DNA of 60,540 bases. It comes from Phycisphaerae bacterium. Its GTDB lineage: Bacteria; Planctomycetota; Phycisphaerae; Phycisphaerales; Phycisphaeraceae. Below are positions 9,973 through 20,108 of this stretch, piece by piece; position 1 is the stretch's first letter, and the number at the start of each line of letters is the position of its first letter. The notes under the pieces are model-generated. The model was not told the DNA's origin, did no database searches, and saw only the letters and a program-made list of their open reading frames with translations. The position numbers were made by a program, and so were the translations under genes. The stretch is taken from the NCBI GenBank assembly GCA_030426385.1, contig JAUHYI010000018.1, positions 1-60,540 on the forward strand. The letters are read 5' to 3'.

Positions 9973-12943
9973 TGGACACCTCCGCTTGCACGTTGGGCTG
10001 CTGGGTTAACTGTCGCTCATCGATCACGCTTACGCCGTCATAACTGGTCACGCCACGATTGTTGGCTGTACCCAGACTGACGCGCATGGTGGCCGCGGAT
10101 GGCGGCATCTCAACGGCTTTTCCGATCCATTGCCATGCCATGTCCGTCGCCACCCGCTCATCGGGACCGGTCAACGGCAACGTCGCCAGCAGTCGGCCCG
10201 ACTTGTCATAGGCCTCCGCGACCGCATCCACGGTACGACCAGAGGCCGCGCCATCAACACGCACATGAAACACACAAAACAATCGCTGACCAGGCTCAAC
10301 TTCAATCGCATCGCTCACCACACGCGCTGTTCCTGTCGGCGAAGTCACCGACACGCACGACTCACCCGTGTAGGGATCTCGCTTGCTTCGACCCGCATTG
10401 CCTTGGATGGACCAGCCGTTTGTGCCCGACTCAAAACTTCCATTGGCCAGTACGTTTCGCTGATCCGGAATCGCATCATCTGTAAAATTCACCGTCGCCT
10501 GATAGCGTCCCACGTTCGACCGCGACAGCAACAACACTTCGCCTGCGGCCAATGCGAATCGTGAATCCGTACTTGATTCGGCATGACCAACCATCACCTG
10601 CCATGGCTCTTCCTTGGCGGCCGATGCGATACGTAATTCAGCGTGCCGACGACGTGGATTGATGGCCAGCAAATATTGCTTGCCGTCGCTTTGCCTGGCA
10701 AACAGTTCCAATCCCGCATCCGATTTCAAAGTCACCGTCGCATCCGGCGCTGCATAAAAAACGTGGCGATATTGCTGCAACTGCCGAGTCAATCCAACGA
10801 GCGCTTCCCAGAATTCCGGCGCCTTGACGCCAAGCTCGCCGGTCTGTCGTGGCTGATCGCCGAACCATGCAAAATAGATTAAACCACCAACGCCGCGACC
10901 CATCGCCTGATAGGTCATGTTGGTCAACTCTTCGGCTGTCGGCAGCGAACCATCACCACGCAAGCCCACGGCCTGAGGCACAAACCACAACGGCTTGCTC
11001 AGCCCGACCAACTTGCGGGCTGTATCCAGTGATTCGCCAACGGCCGCGATCGGACGATACGGCACCGGGTAACAACTGATCAATAACGCATCGACCAACT
11101 GCGCGGTCGGTTTGTAGTAAAACGATCGCCCCAGTGACGGTGCAATCTGCGGATGATACGGATCGAGCCGACGCACAATTTCGTAGGCACGTTTGGCCCG
11201 TTCAAAATGCTGAGCATAGGGTTCATCAATCAGGTAGTACCCCAACAATGCGGGGTGCCGACGAAACCGCGAGACCACTTCACGCAAGCGTCGGCCATCT
11301 TCTTCGCCGGGCTCCACCTCATAGGTATGTTTGACATAAACCCCCAGCTCAAACAAAACTTTGAGCCCGAGTTTATGCGCGCGATCAAGATCCGCTTCAA
11401 TCTGTTTCAGCGTGGTCGTCCATGTGATAGAACCATCATCGTTACGACGAAACCGCCCTGCCCCCACCCCCATGTCATGCACCGTATTGAACCCGCTGTC
11501 GCGTAGCCAATGCCCCCAAAGTGGCGGCGTCAATCGATACAAACCAATTGGAAAAAATGGCTCGCCATCAACTTCGATCATGCCTTGATCATTGTGTGCC
11601 ACATGCGTCAGGTGCTCGGGCGCTGGCCGCTTTGTAAACGTGGCGCGATCCATGGTTTCATGTCCACGCTTATCGCGCAATACCAACGACAACTCATAGG
11701 TACCCGGCACCAATGACGCGATAGACGGCGTGACTCGTCCGCTTATCTTGGCAACCTCAAACTCGCGTTGTTCACAAACTTGACCGGCCGAATCACGAAT
11801 CGCCCAATGCCCTGTCAATGCCTTGCCTCGCCAGGTATTGTTGATGCGATAGTTCGCCTCGAGTGATTCTTCGACATCGTAGTAAGGTTGATACAACGAC
11901 AACGACACAGCTTGATAGGCTCGAATCATCACGGGTGGCGTCACCACAATCGGCCGACCGCGATCGTCCTGGGCAAGCCAACGCAACGATCGCACGTCAC
12001 TCGACACATCATCGAGTTGCGATGAACCCACATCAAACGATCGGCGATCAAGCATCCGCCCTGCGGCATCTTCCAATATCACAAACCATGTCAAGCCCGA
12101 CCGCTTCATCATGTCGGCATGATCAAAACTCAGCAACACCTGATCGCCATCGCGTGCCGCTTCGATTTCCACCGCACCATGAACGTCCAGTTGTGCAAGA
12201 TCCTCCACACGCCCCTTATCACCATGACCAGTATGACCAGCATGACCGGCAAGTGCCTGAGAGAGTCCACTTGCCGCAGCAAACGCTGCTGGCTCATGGA
12301 ACGAACCATACGTGGGCACAGCACAACTGAACTGCTCTTGCCCACCTGCCATGCGACCGCGACAAATATTCATGCCAATCGTATCACCCACACTGGACAG
12401 ATCGCCCAGACTTGCAAAGGGCAAATACAATTCCATAGTCCAATGATCATCGCCGATGTAGGTTTGCGCATTCACCCATGGCGACCATGGCCCGACTTTA
12501 TCCGGGTCCGGCGGACTGGCTGCACGTTGAGCGAAAACCACGCCCGTGGTGTTGATCACAAGATGGTGATACGTCCGCTTGTCGTGGTTGAGATCGAGGA
12601 ACAATTCAATCGCGTCGTCAAGCCAAACGCGACCGTTACGCCGTTGAATGTTTTGGCGTATCTCCGTCGGGTTGGGTTCATCGCCACGTATGGCTATCCA
12701 CAAACCCGAATCATCGACCGCCATTCGTGCAGTGGTGGCTGGCAACAATTCTCGGCCATCAACACTGACAAACGGCCCGATGGTTAGCGCTTCGTTCCAA
12801 ACTGCATCATCGATTCGGCCATCGATCACGGGCTGTTCACTGAGCATCGGCAACTGCAACACTGGCACGTCTGCCAGCCCAGCATCAACGCCGAACCATA
12901 CCGCCACGACGGCCACTATAATTTTCCAGCCATCAATAAACAC
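9962..12943 (-). CDS. secreted CBM9-like / glycoside-hydrolase-like multidomain protein
   Basis: About 993 residues. After a signal peptide ([19 protein letters not shown]) comes a CBM9-like sugar-binding domain ([37 protein letters not shown]) to about residue 210. A beta domain follows, then a TIM-barrel region at about 430-740 ([48 protein letters not shown]). IDEP is a likely acid/nucleophile strand as in GH2/GH42-like barrels. The C-terminal 150 residues ([15 protein letters not shown]) look like a CBM4/CenC-type domain. I chose GTG at 12943 because AAGGG lies 8 bases upstream and the signal peptide fits; the longer frame begins at TTG 12985. The start overlaps the preceding pseudopilin stop by 11 bases. 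Substrate and exact family are unknown. Confidence 0.78.
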   Translation of the reverse strand: MFIDGWKIIVAVVAVWFGVDAGLADVPVLQLPMLSEQPVIDGRIDDAVWNEALTIGPFVSVDGRELLPATTARMAVDDSGLWIAIRGDEPNPTEIRQNIQRRNGRVWLDDAIELFLDLNHDKRTYHHLVINTTGVVFAQRAASPPDPDKVGPWSPWVNAQTYIGDDHWTMELYLPFASLGDLSSVGDTIGMNICRGRMAGGQEQFSCAVPTYGSFHEPAAFAAASGLSQALAGHAGHTGHGDKGRVEDLAQLDVHGAVEIEAARDGDQVLLSFDHADMMKRSGLTWFVILEDAAGRMLDRRSFDVGSSQLDDVSSDVRSLRWLAQDDRGRPIVVTPPVMIRAYQAVSLSLYQPYYDVEESLEANYRINNTWRGKALTGHWAIRDSAGQVCEQREFEVAKISGRVTPSIASLVPGTYELSLVLRDKRGHETMDRATFTKRPAPEHLTHVAHNDQGMIEVDGEPFFPIGLYRLTPPLWGHWLRDSGFNTVHDMGVGAGRFRRNDDGSITWTTTLKQIEADLDRAHKLGLKVLFELGVYVKHTYEVEPGEEDGRRLREVVSRFRRHPALLGYYLIDEPYAQHFERAKRAYEIVRRLDPYHPQIAPSLGRSFYYKPTAQLVDALLISCYPVPYRPIAAVGESLDTARKLVGLSKPLWFVPQAVGLRGDGSLPTAEELTNMTYQAMGRGVGGLIYFAWFGDQPRQTGELGVKAPEFWEALVGLTRQLQQYRHVFYAAPDATVTLKSDAGLELFARQSDGKQYLLAINPRRRHAELRIASAAKEEPWQVMVGHAESSTDSRFALAAGEVLLLSRSNVGRYQATVNFTDDAIPDQRNVLANGSFESGTNGWSIQGNAGRSKRDPYTGESCVSVTSPTGTARVVSDAIEVEPGQRLFCVFHVRVDGAASGRTVDAVAEAYDKSGRLLATLPLTGPDERVATDMAWQWIGKAVEMPPSAATMRVSLGTANNRGVTSYDGVSVIDERQLTQQPNVQAEVSNGL

Positions 12944-13658
12944 GCGCCACACCCTTGCTGTCGTAGTATGAAAACGGCCCGTCAAGCGTATACACCGAAC
13001 CGCCTGAACTGGTGGTATAAACCGGTGCGATCAGGTCGGGCAGATCCTCACGACGGATGCTGCTGGCGTGCAGATCATGAAACAAAACATTGGCTGTATC
13101 CAGATGACGTAAATGCAACCGGCGATCGCTCGAAATGCTGTTGTAATACGTGAATCGAAAACTCTGGATTTCTATGGTGCTGGCTAATGGCTTGAATAAC
13201 GTATCGGCGATCAATACCGATTCCTTCGGATACTCGAGTTTATCCGCAACGATGTAGCCATTGAGTCCCGTGAAACCATGATCAATCGAACTCATGCCAT
13301 ACGACACACCGCGACTGTAGCCCCGGTCATCGAAAGTCGGATCGTAGGTCGCTTCGCGCGTCTGACTTTCATTGTGTGCAATGATGACCTCAGCCCAGTA
13401 CATGCCCGAACCGCCAGTCGTCGGGTTGGGCAACGCCGCGTCATAGGACGCAGGTAGAACGCCATCATACATATCACTGTAAATTGAAAACAGGATCGCG
13501 TTCTGCTTGAGATTGCTCAGGCACACCACGCGATCAGCCGCGCTACGCGCTTGCTTGAGCGCGGGTAACAAAATCGCAATCAGCAATGCGATGATTGAGA
13601 TAACCACCAGCAATTCGATCAACGTAAACGCTGCGATTCGAGGGGATTTGTGTGTCAT
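12933..13658 (-). CDS. type II secretion-type pseudopilin, H-X9-D variant
   Basis: About 241 residues from ATG 13658 ([10 protein letters not shown]), which gives a short basic leader, cleavage at A/F and then [21 protein letters not shown] longer open frame back to a GTG at 13709 would overlap the upstream gene by 29 bases, so I prefer 13658 even though its ribosome site is weak. The alanine at -1 replaces the usual glycine, which type IV leader peptidases tolerate less well. The C-terminal element [15 protein letters not shown] keeps H-X9-D but has leucine where the usual motif has glycine. The gene starts 22 bases after the beta-helix gene and overlaps the following hydrolase by 11 bases. 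Confidence 0.85.
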   Translation of the reverse strand: MTHKSPRIAAFTLIELLVVISIIALLIAILLPALKQARSAADRVVCLSNLKQNAILFSIYSDMYDGVLPASYDAALPNPTTGGSGMYWAEVIIAHNESQTREATYDPTFDDRGYSRGVSYGMSSIDHGFTGLNGYIVADKLEYPKESVLIADTLFKPLASTIEIQSFRFTYYNSISSDRRLHLRHLDTANVLFHDLHASSIRREDLPDLIAPVYTTSSGGSVYTLDGPFSYYDSKGVARVY

Positions 13659-13680
13659 GTCGCGTACTCGCTGTAGTTGT

Positions 13681-15261
13681 CTATTCGCGCACTGCTGTCG
13701 CACCGGCACTCATCGACATGTTCGTATTGTTGTTCACCAGCAATTGCCCTTCAACGCCCAGCGCCGTGTTGATGATGACCTCTGCCACATCGTCACCGAG
13801 CCACACATTGTCAGTCACAACCAGGTCACGCGTCGGTGCGGTCACGGCGAATATCTCACGCGTATCGTTGGGCGCACCGCGTACCGTATTGCCTGTCACG
13901 CGAACATCTTCAGCACCTTTGCCAATCACCACGAAACGCCCTTTATCCGTTCCATGCGTGCCATCAATCGCGAACTTGTTACCGCTCACATCAATATCCT
14001 TGGCATTGATTCGACCGTCAGGCCCACGCCAAGGTAAACCGACGCAAACCTCGGCATTGATCGGCGTATCGAGCGATCGGCAATTGCGAATCAGGATGTT
14101 GTCCGTCACCACCACATCGGTACTCGGCACTTTTTGCTGAGCGCTGTAGCTAACGAGAATGCCCCACGCCGCTGAGTTCTCAATCACATTGCCTTGTACC
14201 AGAATGCGATCAGCACCAACAATGTCGATGCCTGAGCCGTTGGTGGTGTCGCGCGAAACATTGTTGGCCACGATGATGTTGTAGCAACGACCATTGATCA
14301 CGTAGGGAGCATCATGGCTGCGAAATGCGATGTTGCCGATGATGACCGAATCCTCACTGCGTGAAAACCCATTGCCGGTGGTATCTTCAAAATAGTTGTT
14401 GGCGATTACCGCTTGCTTCTGATATTGCATGCCCACGCCATGCCCGCCACCGCCGAGAATGGTGCAGTTGATCACCTTGTTACCGATGTGGCAGGTTTCG
14501 TTATCCCACTCACCAAACGCTGACACGCCACCCCAACGCGGCTGATAGGTATCACCTTTCCAACCAGCGGTGAAGGCCGTGCCATTGCCGTCAAATTTCA
14601 ATCCATCAATGGTGCAATGATTGGCCTTGATCAACACAACCGACCAGAACCATTCAAAGCCGATCCATTCCGGGCCATCCTTGGCACGCACGGTGTAATC
14701 AACATCGGGTTGTATTTTGATCATGCCCGAACACGTCAGAACACTATGGTCGTTGCGAAACGTGATCAGATTAGCACTGCGTATTTTTCCCGGTGCCATT
14801 TCGCGCAACGGGGCATTGAGTGGATTGACGATGAACTCGCCGTCAGGAATATGCACATGCACCGCACGATTGATACGTTCGATCGCTGCATCCATGCTGA
14901 AAAACGCAGCGGTATCTTCGGTTTGGCCATCGCCGCGTGCGCCAAACATGCGTGGGTTAAACGTTCCGCCGACTCGGATTCGAGCCACCTGTCCATTGGC
15001 AAGTACGTGATCCGCTAAACCATCAGCCGCTTCACGCTCCGCCTCATCACCATCGCTCACCACGTATACCGCCCCACCGCCATCGCCTGGCTCGTGATAT
15101 CCCAGGGTTTGCAACACGACTCCCTCGTCCGGCGAGGCTTCACGCATCGATGCGACCGTCGCAAAAACAGCAACCTCCGCACTGGCAAAACAAACAGGCC
15201 ACAAAATCATCGTGGCAATCAATCCCCATAGCCAACTCTGTGTTTGTCGCGCATTGATCAA
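13681..15261 (-). CDS. secreted right-handed parallel beta-helix protein (polysaccharide-lyase-like)
   Basis: About 526 residues. The signal peptide [19 protein letters not shown] is followed by a pectate-lyase-3-type opening ([20 protein letters not shown] near residue 100), as in tailspike-like and glycan-cleaving beta-helices. Many short repeats of the type VxxNxxxxxxG follow ([55 protein letters not shown]), the signature of stacked helix coils. The catalytic class (lyase, epimerase or hydrolase) cannot be told. The start is probably TTG at 15261, with GAAGGAAG 8 bases upstream; the only in-frame ATG nearby lies inside the signal peptide. The gene follows a pseudopilin by about 50 bases and precedes another by 22 bases. 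Confidence 0.85.
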   Translation of the reverse strand: MINARQTQSWLWGLIATMILWPVCFASAEVAVFATVASMREASPDEGVVLQTLGYHEPGDGGGAVYVVSDGDEAEREAADGLADHVLANGQVARIRVGGTFNPRMFGARGDGQTEDTAAFFSMDAAIERINRAVHVHIPDGEFIVNPLNAPLREMAPGKIRSANLITFRNDHSVLTCSGMIKIQPDVDYTVRAKDGPEWIGFEWFWSVVLIKANHCTIDGLKFDGNGTAFTAGWKGDTYQPRWGGVSAFGEWDNETCHIGNKVINCTILGGGGHGVGMQYQKQAVIANNYFEDTTGNGFSRSEDSVIIGNIAFRSHDAPYVINGRCYNIIVANNVSRDTTNGSGIDIVGADRILVQGNVIENSAAWGILVSYSAQQKVPSTDVVVTDNILIRNCRSLDTPINAEVCVGLPWRGPDGRINAKDIDVSGNKFAIDGTHGTDKGRFVVIGKGAEDVRVTGNTVRGAPNDTREIFAVTAPTRDLVVTDNVWLGDDVAEVIINTALGVEGQLLVNNNTNMSMSAGATAVRE

Positions 15262-15310
15262 GATAATGTCTTCCTTCGAATTCAAATAGGTTTTAAAAAA
15301 TGGAAAAAAA

Positions 15311-16039
15311 TTAATACGCAATCGGTGGTAATTCGGAATACGTACCAAAATCAATATGCGTCAAATCGTAAATGCTCGACCAGGCCACGTGGCTATCTAC
15401 AAACAGCACATTGGCACCGCGCGACTGGATCCCCTCGGAATCGGGATGACTGTTGTATTTCGGACCAACCAGCAACCCGTTGCCGAGTATCGGCGTGATG
15501 TCCTGTGCCATCGGCCAATTGGGATGATCGGTCGCCTTGACAACTTTTTCCGGCGAACGCCCAACCGTTTCATGATGCCCCGTATACGTTTCGTTGCGGT
15601 AGCAATTCTGAAACATCATGTAACCTAATTCTGCATAGGTTGTTTCCCAGCGGTCATTCTTATACCAACCACTCTCTGCCGTGTGCTGCTCATTCGAAGG
15701 GCAGTAAAGCATCTCGGGCAAGTTGATGTAATTCGACCACATGGCACGAACAAACGGACGATCCACACCTGCAAATGGACTGAAAGCATTAGCCCCTTGC
15801 CGATCAGCATACTTGTAGGAATATTCCATGCCAGGCGGAAACACATCATCGTGATCTACCGCATAGATATGGAACACCTGGCCGATGCTGCGCAAGTTCG
15901 AGGCACATTGAATGACCTTGGCCGTCTCGCGTGCCTGACTGAGTGCTGGCAGTAAAATCGCAATCAACAAAGCGATGATTGAGATAACGACCAACAACTC
16001 GATCAGCGTGAATCCTTGTTTGCAACGTATGCGGCGCAC
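15311..16039 (-). CDS. type II secretion-type pseudopilin, DUF1559-like
   Basis: About 242 residues. I chose GTG at 16039 because AAAGGA lies about 7 bases upstream and the protein then begins MRRIRCKQG followed by [20 protein letters not shown], a textbook short basic prepilin leader with cleavage at G/F and Glu+5. The open frame continues back to a GTG at 16132, but the extra 31 residues are cysteine-rich and unlike a leader. The C-terminus has [13 protein letters not shown], so the usual DG of the H-X9-DG element is DS here. The gene lies 94 bases after the PEP-CTERM gene and about 50 bases before the beta-helix gene. Assembly partners are not in the window. Confidence 0.86.
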   Translation of the reverse strand: MRRIRCKQGFTLIELLVVISIIALLIAILLPALSQARETAKVIQCASNLRSIGQVFHIYAVDHDDVFPPGMEYSYKYADRQGANAFSPFAGVDRPFVRAMWSNYINLPEMLYCPSNEQHTAESGWYKNDRWETTYAELGYMMFQNCYRNETYTGHHETVGRSPEKVVKATDHPNWPMAQDITPILGNGLLVGPKYNSHPDSEGIQSRGANVLFVDSHVAWSSIYDLTHIDFGTYSELPPIAY

Positions 16040-16133
16040 AGCCGATCCTTTCGTAGAGACAAGATGGATGCAGACAACAATGCACTGCTTGCATTCAAGC
16101 GAGCCACAACGCGTACCAACAATCATCGCCACG

Positions 16134-16841
16134 TTACCGGCGACGACGCAGCAACATCAAACCGCCCAGACCAGCCAACGCCAACGTACCTGGCTCGGGA
16201 ACCGGCGTGTAGGTGTAATTAACCACCAACTCAGGCTGGTTCGATCCGGCTTCCGACGAAGGCAGCGTCACAAACTGACCCGTATTACCAAAACGACGTC
16301 GCAAATGAATGCCGTAATTCGTCGATGGATTATCGAGCCAATCTTGAACTTCAGCGACAAGCGCTGCATTGGAAGTATATGTCTGGAAACCGCCAGCTTC
16401 CGTGTTGAGTACATCATTGTTACCCAACTGCGAACCACCCCAACTACCACCGACCGTGCCCCAGGCATTGCCAGTTGATGCTTCGTTCCAAGTCACTTCG
16501 GCTTCATTCCAATCCTGAATGAGCTGAAAAAATTCGAAGAAGCCGTTGCCACTTGCCGCAGTCACATAGAACCGAAACTCCACCGAATCAATGGTCGCGC
16601 CGGAGGGAATCGCACTCGTGTCAAACCTGAATAGCGCGGCATTAATATGCTCAGGTGGCGTCGCGGAACTGGTACCAGTGATGGTGATCGCGGTATCGCT
16701 GCCGTAATTGGTGGTCGGACTCACTGAATTAACAAATGCGTCTGCCGACGGGTTCAACACAATCTCTGCCGCCGGTGAAACCGCGGCCAACGACGCCATC
16801 GCAGCAAACCCAATTCCCAATCGTGTCATCTTCTGAAACAT
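16134..16841 (-). CDS. secreted DNRLRE-domain protein with PEP-CTERM sorting tail
   Basis: 235 residues. A signal peptide ends near SPAAEIV. The body is a DNRLRE-like beta-sandwich ([51 protein letters not shown]), a domain found in carbohydrate-binding and surface proteins. The tail [20 protein letters not shown] ending in arginines is a PEP-CTERM signal, normally cut by an exosortase and leading to surface anchoring. ATG 16841 has AAGGAGAG upstream. This is the first gene of the minus-strand operon and lies downstream of the GntR-type regulator. It may be a glycan-binding surface protein; no enzyme activity is suggested. Confidence 0.9.
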   Translation of the reverse strand: MFQKMTRLGIGFAAMASLAAVSPAAEIVLNPSADAFVNSVSPTTNYGSDTAITITGTSSATPPEHINAALFRFDTSAIPSGATIDSVEFRFYVTAASGNGFFEFFQLIQDWNEAEVTWNEASTGNAWGTVGGSWGGSQLGNNDVLNTEAGGFQTYTSNAALVAEVQDWLDNPSTNYGIHLRRRFGNTGQFVTLPSSEAGSNQPELVVNYTYTPVPEPGTLALAGLGGLMLLRRRR

Positions 16842-16937
16842 AACAACTCTCCTTCTTTATAAAAAACGTGATTTAAATTCTCGATACCCAAATGACGATC
16901 AACACAAAGTGTTCTGTGAATGTTCAGCCCGGAATGC

Positions 16938-18125
16938 TTAGCCCGACATCGGCGACTGAATTGACGGATCGGTTGAATGACGCACGACCAGCTTGCCGGG
17001 CAAAATATGCCGACGCTGCGGCGATTCCCACGAGCGTGTCAACTGGGTGACCAGCTCTGCCGCGACATAACCTTGCTTCTCAGGCTCAGCGTCGTATGAC
17101 GTCAACGACCAGCGCGGGCCACGGATCGTCGGATCATTGTTGAACCCAGCCACGGCAACATCCTCGGGCACTCGTAAACCATGATTGGCCAAAACCCGAA
17201 AAACGCTGGACGCAAAAATATCATTGAGCAGAAATACCGCAGTGGGTGGATTGTCACCTTGCACTAATTGGTGCATCTGTTCGTAACCCAGCATCGAACA
17301 AACCGACGCCTTGTGCGACAGCTTCATCAACGCGGGCTCAACATATTTCACCAATGATTCGTCATACGCCACACCCCATTCAGCCAACGCGCGGCAATAG
17401 CCTGCCTTACGACCGCTGATCGCTGGACGTGACGCTGGCGATTCCTCCTGAAAAGTAATGTGGGCAATACGACGATGACCTTGTTCCAAAAGATGACGCG
17501 TCACTTCATACGCACCAAGTTCATGATCCACGCTCACCAAAGGCACTTCCGGCCAATCGATCGATTGATCCATTACCACCAGCGGGAAACGCTGCTCTAC
17601 CAATGCCCGAACCTGAGACTCGCGAGCCCGGGGATTCCACGGCCAAAGAATCGCCCCGCCGACTTTGCGATGCAACAGACTGCCCAGCAGTTCTTCTTCG
17701 CGTGCTTCATCGTGATCAGAATCGAGCACCAACAATTCCCGGCGACTGGCTCGTAGCGCTCGACTCATCCCTTGAATCACTCGACTCATCAACGCGTCGC
17801 CCTGATCGCTACAGATCAGCGCCACCGTTTGCCCACTCATTTCAGTTTGCCGAGGACCTTCGGTCACAAATGTTCCGCGCCCCTGCTGCCGTTCGATCCA
17901 ACCTTCTGCGGTCAACGACGACAATGCACGCAAGATCGTGTGCCGACTGATATTCATTTCCTGAGCCAGGTCAGCTTCACTGGGCAACCGATCGCCAGCC
18001 TTGTACTGCCCCGATTGGATCCGGGCCTTGACCGTCTCACGCAGCTGCTCGTGCTTGAGCTTGGGGCGCCCTTGTTGCTGCACCCCTGTTTGACTGGCGG
18101 CCTGAGAATTCAATGCGTACCTCAT
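16938..18125 (-). CDS. GntR-family winged-helix regulator with LacI-type sugar-sensing domain
   Basis: About 395 residues. Residues about 25-88 form a GntR winged helix (GQYKAGDRLPSEADLAQEMN, SRHTILRALSSL, GWIERQQGRGTFV). The rest is a periplasmic-binding-protein-like domain of the LacI/AraR kind (ALICSDQGDALMSRVIQGM; LVVMDQSIDWPEVPLVSVDH; PEDVAVAGFNNDP). This architecture resembles arabinose regulator AraR. The start is either ATG 18125 or an upstream one at 18182. I choose 18125 because a palindrome-like candidate operator (18151-18171), whose core recurs at 18347-18358, would otherwise fall inside the coding region. The gene sits just upstream of the long operon starting at 16841 and is its most likely local regulator. 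Confidence 0.88.
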   Translation of the reverse strand: MRYALNSQAASQTGVQQQGRPKLKHEQLRETVKARIQSGQYKAGDRLPSEADLAQEMNISRHTILRALSSLTAEGWIERQQGRGTFVTEGPRQTEMSGQTVALICSDQGDALMSRVIQGMSRALRASRRELLVLDSDHDEAREEELLGSLLHRKVGGAILWPWNPRARESQVRALVEQRFPLVVMDQSIDWPEVPLVSVDHELGAYEVTRHLLEQGHRRIAHITFQEESPASRPAISGRKAGYCRALAEWGVAYDESLVKYVEPALMKLSHKASVCSMLGYEQMHQLVQGDNPPTAVFLLNDIFASSVFRVLANHGLRVPEDVAVAGFNNDPTIRGPRWSLTSYDAEPEKQGYVAAELVTQLTRSWESPQRRHILPGKLVVRHSTDPSIQSPMSG

Positions 18126-18150
18126 GTCCAAAAGAATAAACAACTGACAA

Positions 18151-18171
18151 CTTGAACATTGAGCATACAAG
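18151..18171. promoter_or_regulatory. candidate operator, half-sites CTTG/CAAG, upstream of the GntR-type gene
   Basis: The 21-base stretch begins CTTGAACATT and ends GAGCATACAAG, so CTTG and CAAG form inverted ends. The 12 bases TGAGCATACAAG (18160-18171) occur again exactly at 18347-18358. The site lies about 26-46 bases upstream of the chosen regulator start, a typical place for autoregulation. Binding by the neighbouring GntR-type protein is inference. Confidence 0.4.
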
Positions 18172-18533
18172 TTTTTCCACAACAGTCAACCCACCAATGC
18201 ATATTCCGGACCAAAAAATTCAAAACCCCCGTCCGTCCGCCCAGGATTTTCCACATAAACACTTATAAATAAGTATTTTATCGATAAACAACCAAGATTG
18301 ACCGCGCACGCCAAGCCTCTGCGATCGTCAGAAAACACGATAAAAGTGAGCATACAAGATGAGGCTGCCTCTCAAATCAAGAGCACCCCTCCCCACACAC
18401 GCCCTGCTCGCTACGGCAGCAACACCAAACAGCATACGACTTCATGGGGTTGAGGCCGTTGACCACCAGTGATGTCATAACGCGAATCATCCAGAGGCGT
18501 GATTGGCCATCGCATGGTGATTCAAGATTTGGA
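18172..18533. other. intergenic region between P450 and GntR-type gene
   Basis: No coding frame with protein-like content was seen on either strand. The region holds the second operator copy and an AT-rich stretch near 18254-18280 with a near-palindrome ACTTATAAATAAGT, a plausible promoter or protein-binding site for the regulator gene. No terminator hairpin with a T-run was found after the P450 gene. Confidence 0.4.
18347..18358. promoter_or_regulatory. second exact copy of TGAGCATACAAG
   Basis: This is an identical 12-base repeat of the right half of the candidate operator at 18151-18171, in the same orientation and 187 bases away, in the gap between the P450 gene and the regulator. Two spaced copies would suit looping or cooperative repression. 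Confidence 0.35.
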
Positions 18534-19772
18534 TTAATCCCACGACAAGTGAAGCGATTCCAGACATCGGATCATGCCGTCATGCCAGACCAGCGAGGCA
18601 TCGCGCAACTGCAAACCAGGAAATGCCTGAATGATTCCCTGCAATGCAATGGGTACTTCCAAACGCGCAAGCGCCGCACCCAGGCAAAAGTGTGGCCCAA
18701 AACCAAACGAGACATGTCGACTCGGACGACGGGCAAGGTTAAGCTGATCCGCTTCGGGATACACCGATTCATCACGATTGGCAGAACCAAGCAACAGAAT
18801 GACGTTATCGCCAGCAGCGATGGTTTGATCATGCAATGGCACGGGTTCAATGGCCGTGCGCAGGATGCGCTGGAACGGAGGCTCAAAGCGCAGGAATTCT
18901 TCCACGGCTGCCGCTGGATTTTCGAATAATTGCGGCACTTGATCAGGATGCGTTAACAGTAATTGAATCGCTGAGGTCAGCAGTGACGTGGTTGTCTCAT
19001 GCCCACCAATCAAGATGGTGACGCAAGTGCTCAGCAACTCATCTTCGGTAAGCCGATCGCCATCAAGGGCCACGTTGACCAGATCGCTGATCAGGTTTTC
19101 CGCGGGCTTGGCACGACATTCAGCAAAAACAGTTTTAAAATACTCACGCAATTCCAGCAGCGCGGTTTGTGATCGCTTGGTGGTTTCGAGTGTCGGGCAA
19201 GGCGTGGCCATGAATTCAACAATGCGACCCGACCAGCTTTTAAACTGCGCATGCATCTCGGTGGGCACACCCATCAATTCAGCGATCACAGTAACCGGCA
19301 ACGGGTAACTGAAATCCCGAATCATCTCCATCTGGCCCGCGGCTTTGGCATTCGCAATCAAACCATCAACGATATCCGCCACACGAGGCTTGAGTCGTTC
19401 GAGTGTGCGCGGCACAAAAGCCACCTGCACCAACTTACGCAAGCGCGTATGATCCGGCGGATCAGCATTGATCAGGCCTTGCGAATAATGATTGATCAGT
19501 GGCCGTACCTGCTGTTGTTCATCAACGTCGTATTCCTTCTGCATCGCATTAACGACCCGGCCCACACTGGAAAATCGCCGAGTGTCTTGCAAAATTTTGG
19601 CGATGTCTGCATGACGACAAACAACCCAACACCCCCACTGTTCGCTCCAACAGATCGGCGTATCACGGCGCATGTTCGCATAGACCGAATAAGGATCCTG
19701 CGCAATTACACCACTGGCGATCGCTTCGTCAAGTTCAGGATAAATCGGTCGCATCAGCGTTGTAATCTCCAT
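18534..19772 (-). CDS. cytochrome P450
   Basis: 412 residues, the usual length of a soluble bacterial P450. The heme-binding loop FGFGPHFCLGAALARLE lies near residue 360, with the axial cysteine ligand. The I-helix has LIGGHETTTS near residue 250, with the acid-threonine pair used in oxygen activation, and the K-helix ExxR is in EEFLRFEPPFQR near 290. The substrate is unknown. No ferredoxin or reductase gene is nearby, so electrons must come from elsewhere. The ATG has GAGGTGAAG upstream. It is on the same strand as the regulator but separated by about 400 bases, so it is probably its own unit. P450s occur in some algal-polysaccharide loci for O-demethylation of 6-O-methyl-galactose, but nothing in this sequence proves that role. 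Confidence 0.93.
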   Translation of the reverse strand: MEITTLMRPIYPELDEAIASGVIAQDPYSVYANMRRDTPICWSEQWGCWVVCRHADIAKILQDTRRFSSVGRVVNAMQKEYDVDEQQQVRPLINHYSQGLINADPPDHTRLRKLVQVAFVPRTLERLKPRVADIVDGLIANAKAAGQMEMIRDFSYPLPVTVIAELMGVPTEMHAQFKSWSGRIVEFMATPCPTLETTKRSQTALLELREYFKTVFAECRAKPAENLISDLVNVALDGDRLTEDELLSTCVTILIGGHETTTSLLTSAIQLLLTHPDQVPQLFENPAAAVEEFLRFEPPFQRILRTAIEPVPLHDQTIAAGDNVILLLGSANRDESVYPEADQLNLARRPSRHVSFGFGPHFCLGAALARLEVPIALQGIIQAFPGLQLRDASLVWHDGMIRCLESLHLSWD

Positions 19773-20108
19773 CTTTCTTCACCTCAACACTATGTCTTTG
19801 TTTAACGACACAAATCTCAAGCCTACGTTGACCAAACACACGGCTGCGCACCAATTTGTAACCGTGGCTACCGACGTGATCATTCGGATTAATGGAAAAT
19901 CGCCCTACCTGTTTGGGCAATCATATAAAACAAAGATTATAGCTTAAACAACTTCAAACTTGTCATGCCCTTGAAAATTATGTCCATACCGCAAAAGGAT
20001 GAGACTGGGCCACGTCATCGAAGCGGAATGAAAATATCTCAGCGCCCTTGACATAGATGTGCAATCGACGCCATGCCCACGCGGTATAGGCTCATGCCGT
20101 AGAAACCC
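19773..20108. other. intergenic, with broken minus-strand protein-like frames
   Basis: No intact gene. On the minus strand, short runs read like protein but are interrupted. One ends in GAEIFSFRFDDVAQSHPFAV shortly before a stop at 19978-19980. Another has NPNDHVGSHGYKLVRSRVFG in a 61-codon frame opening with TTG at 19920, right behind an in-frame stop. They could be pieces of one decayed gene. I do not recognise the family. Confidence 0.3.

Noticed and set aside
12119..12787. Plus-strand open frame of 222 codons
   Set aside because: It lies wholly opposite the CBM9-like domain of the secreted hydrolase; composition and lack of motifs mark it as a shadow.
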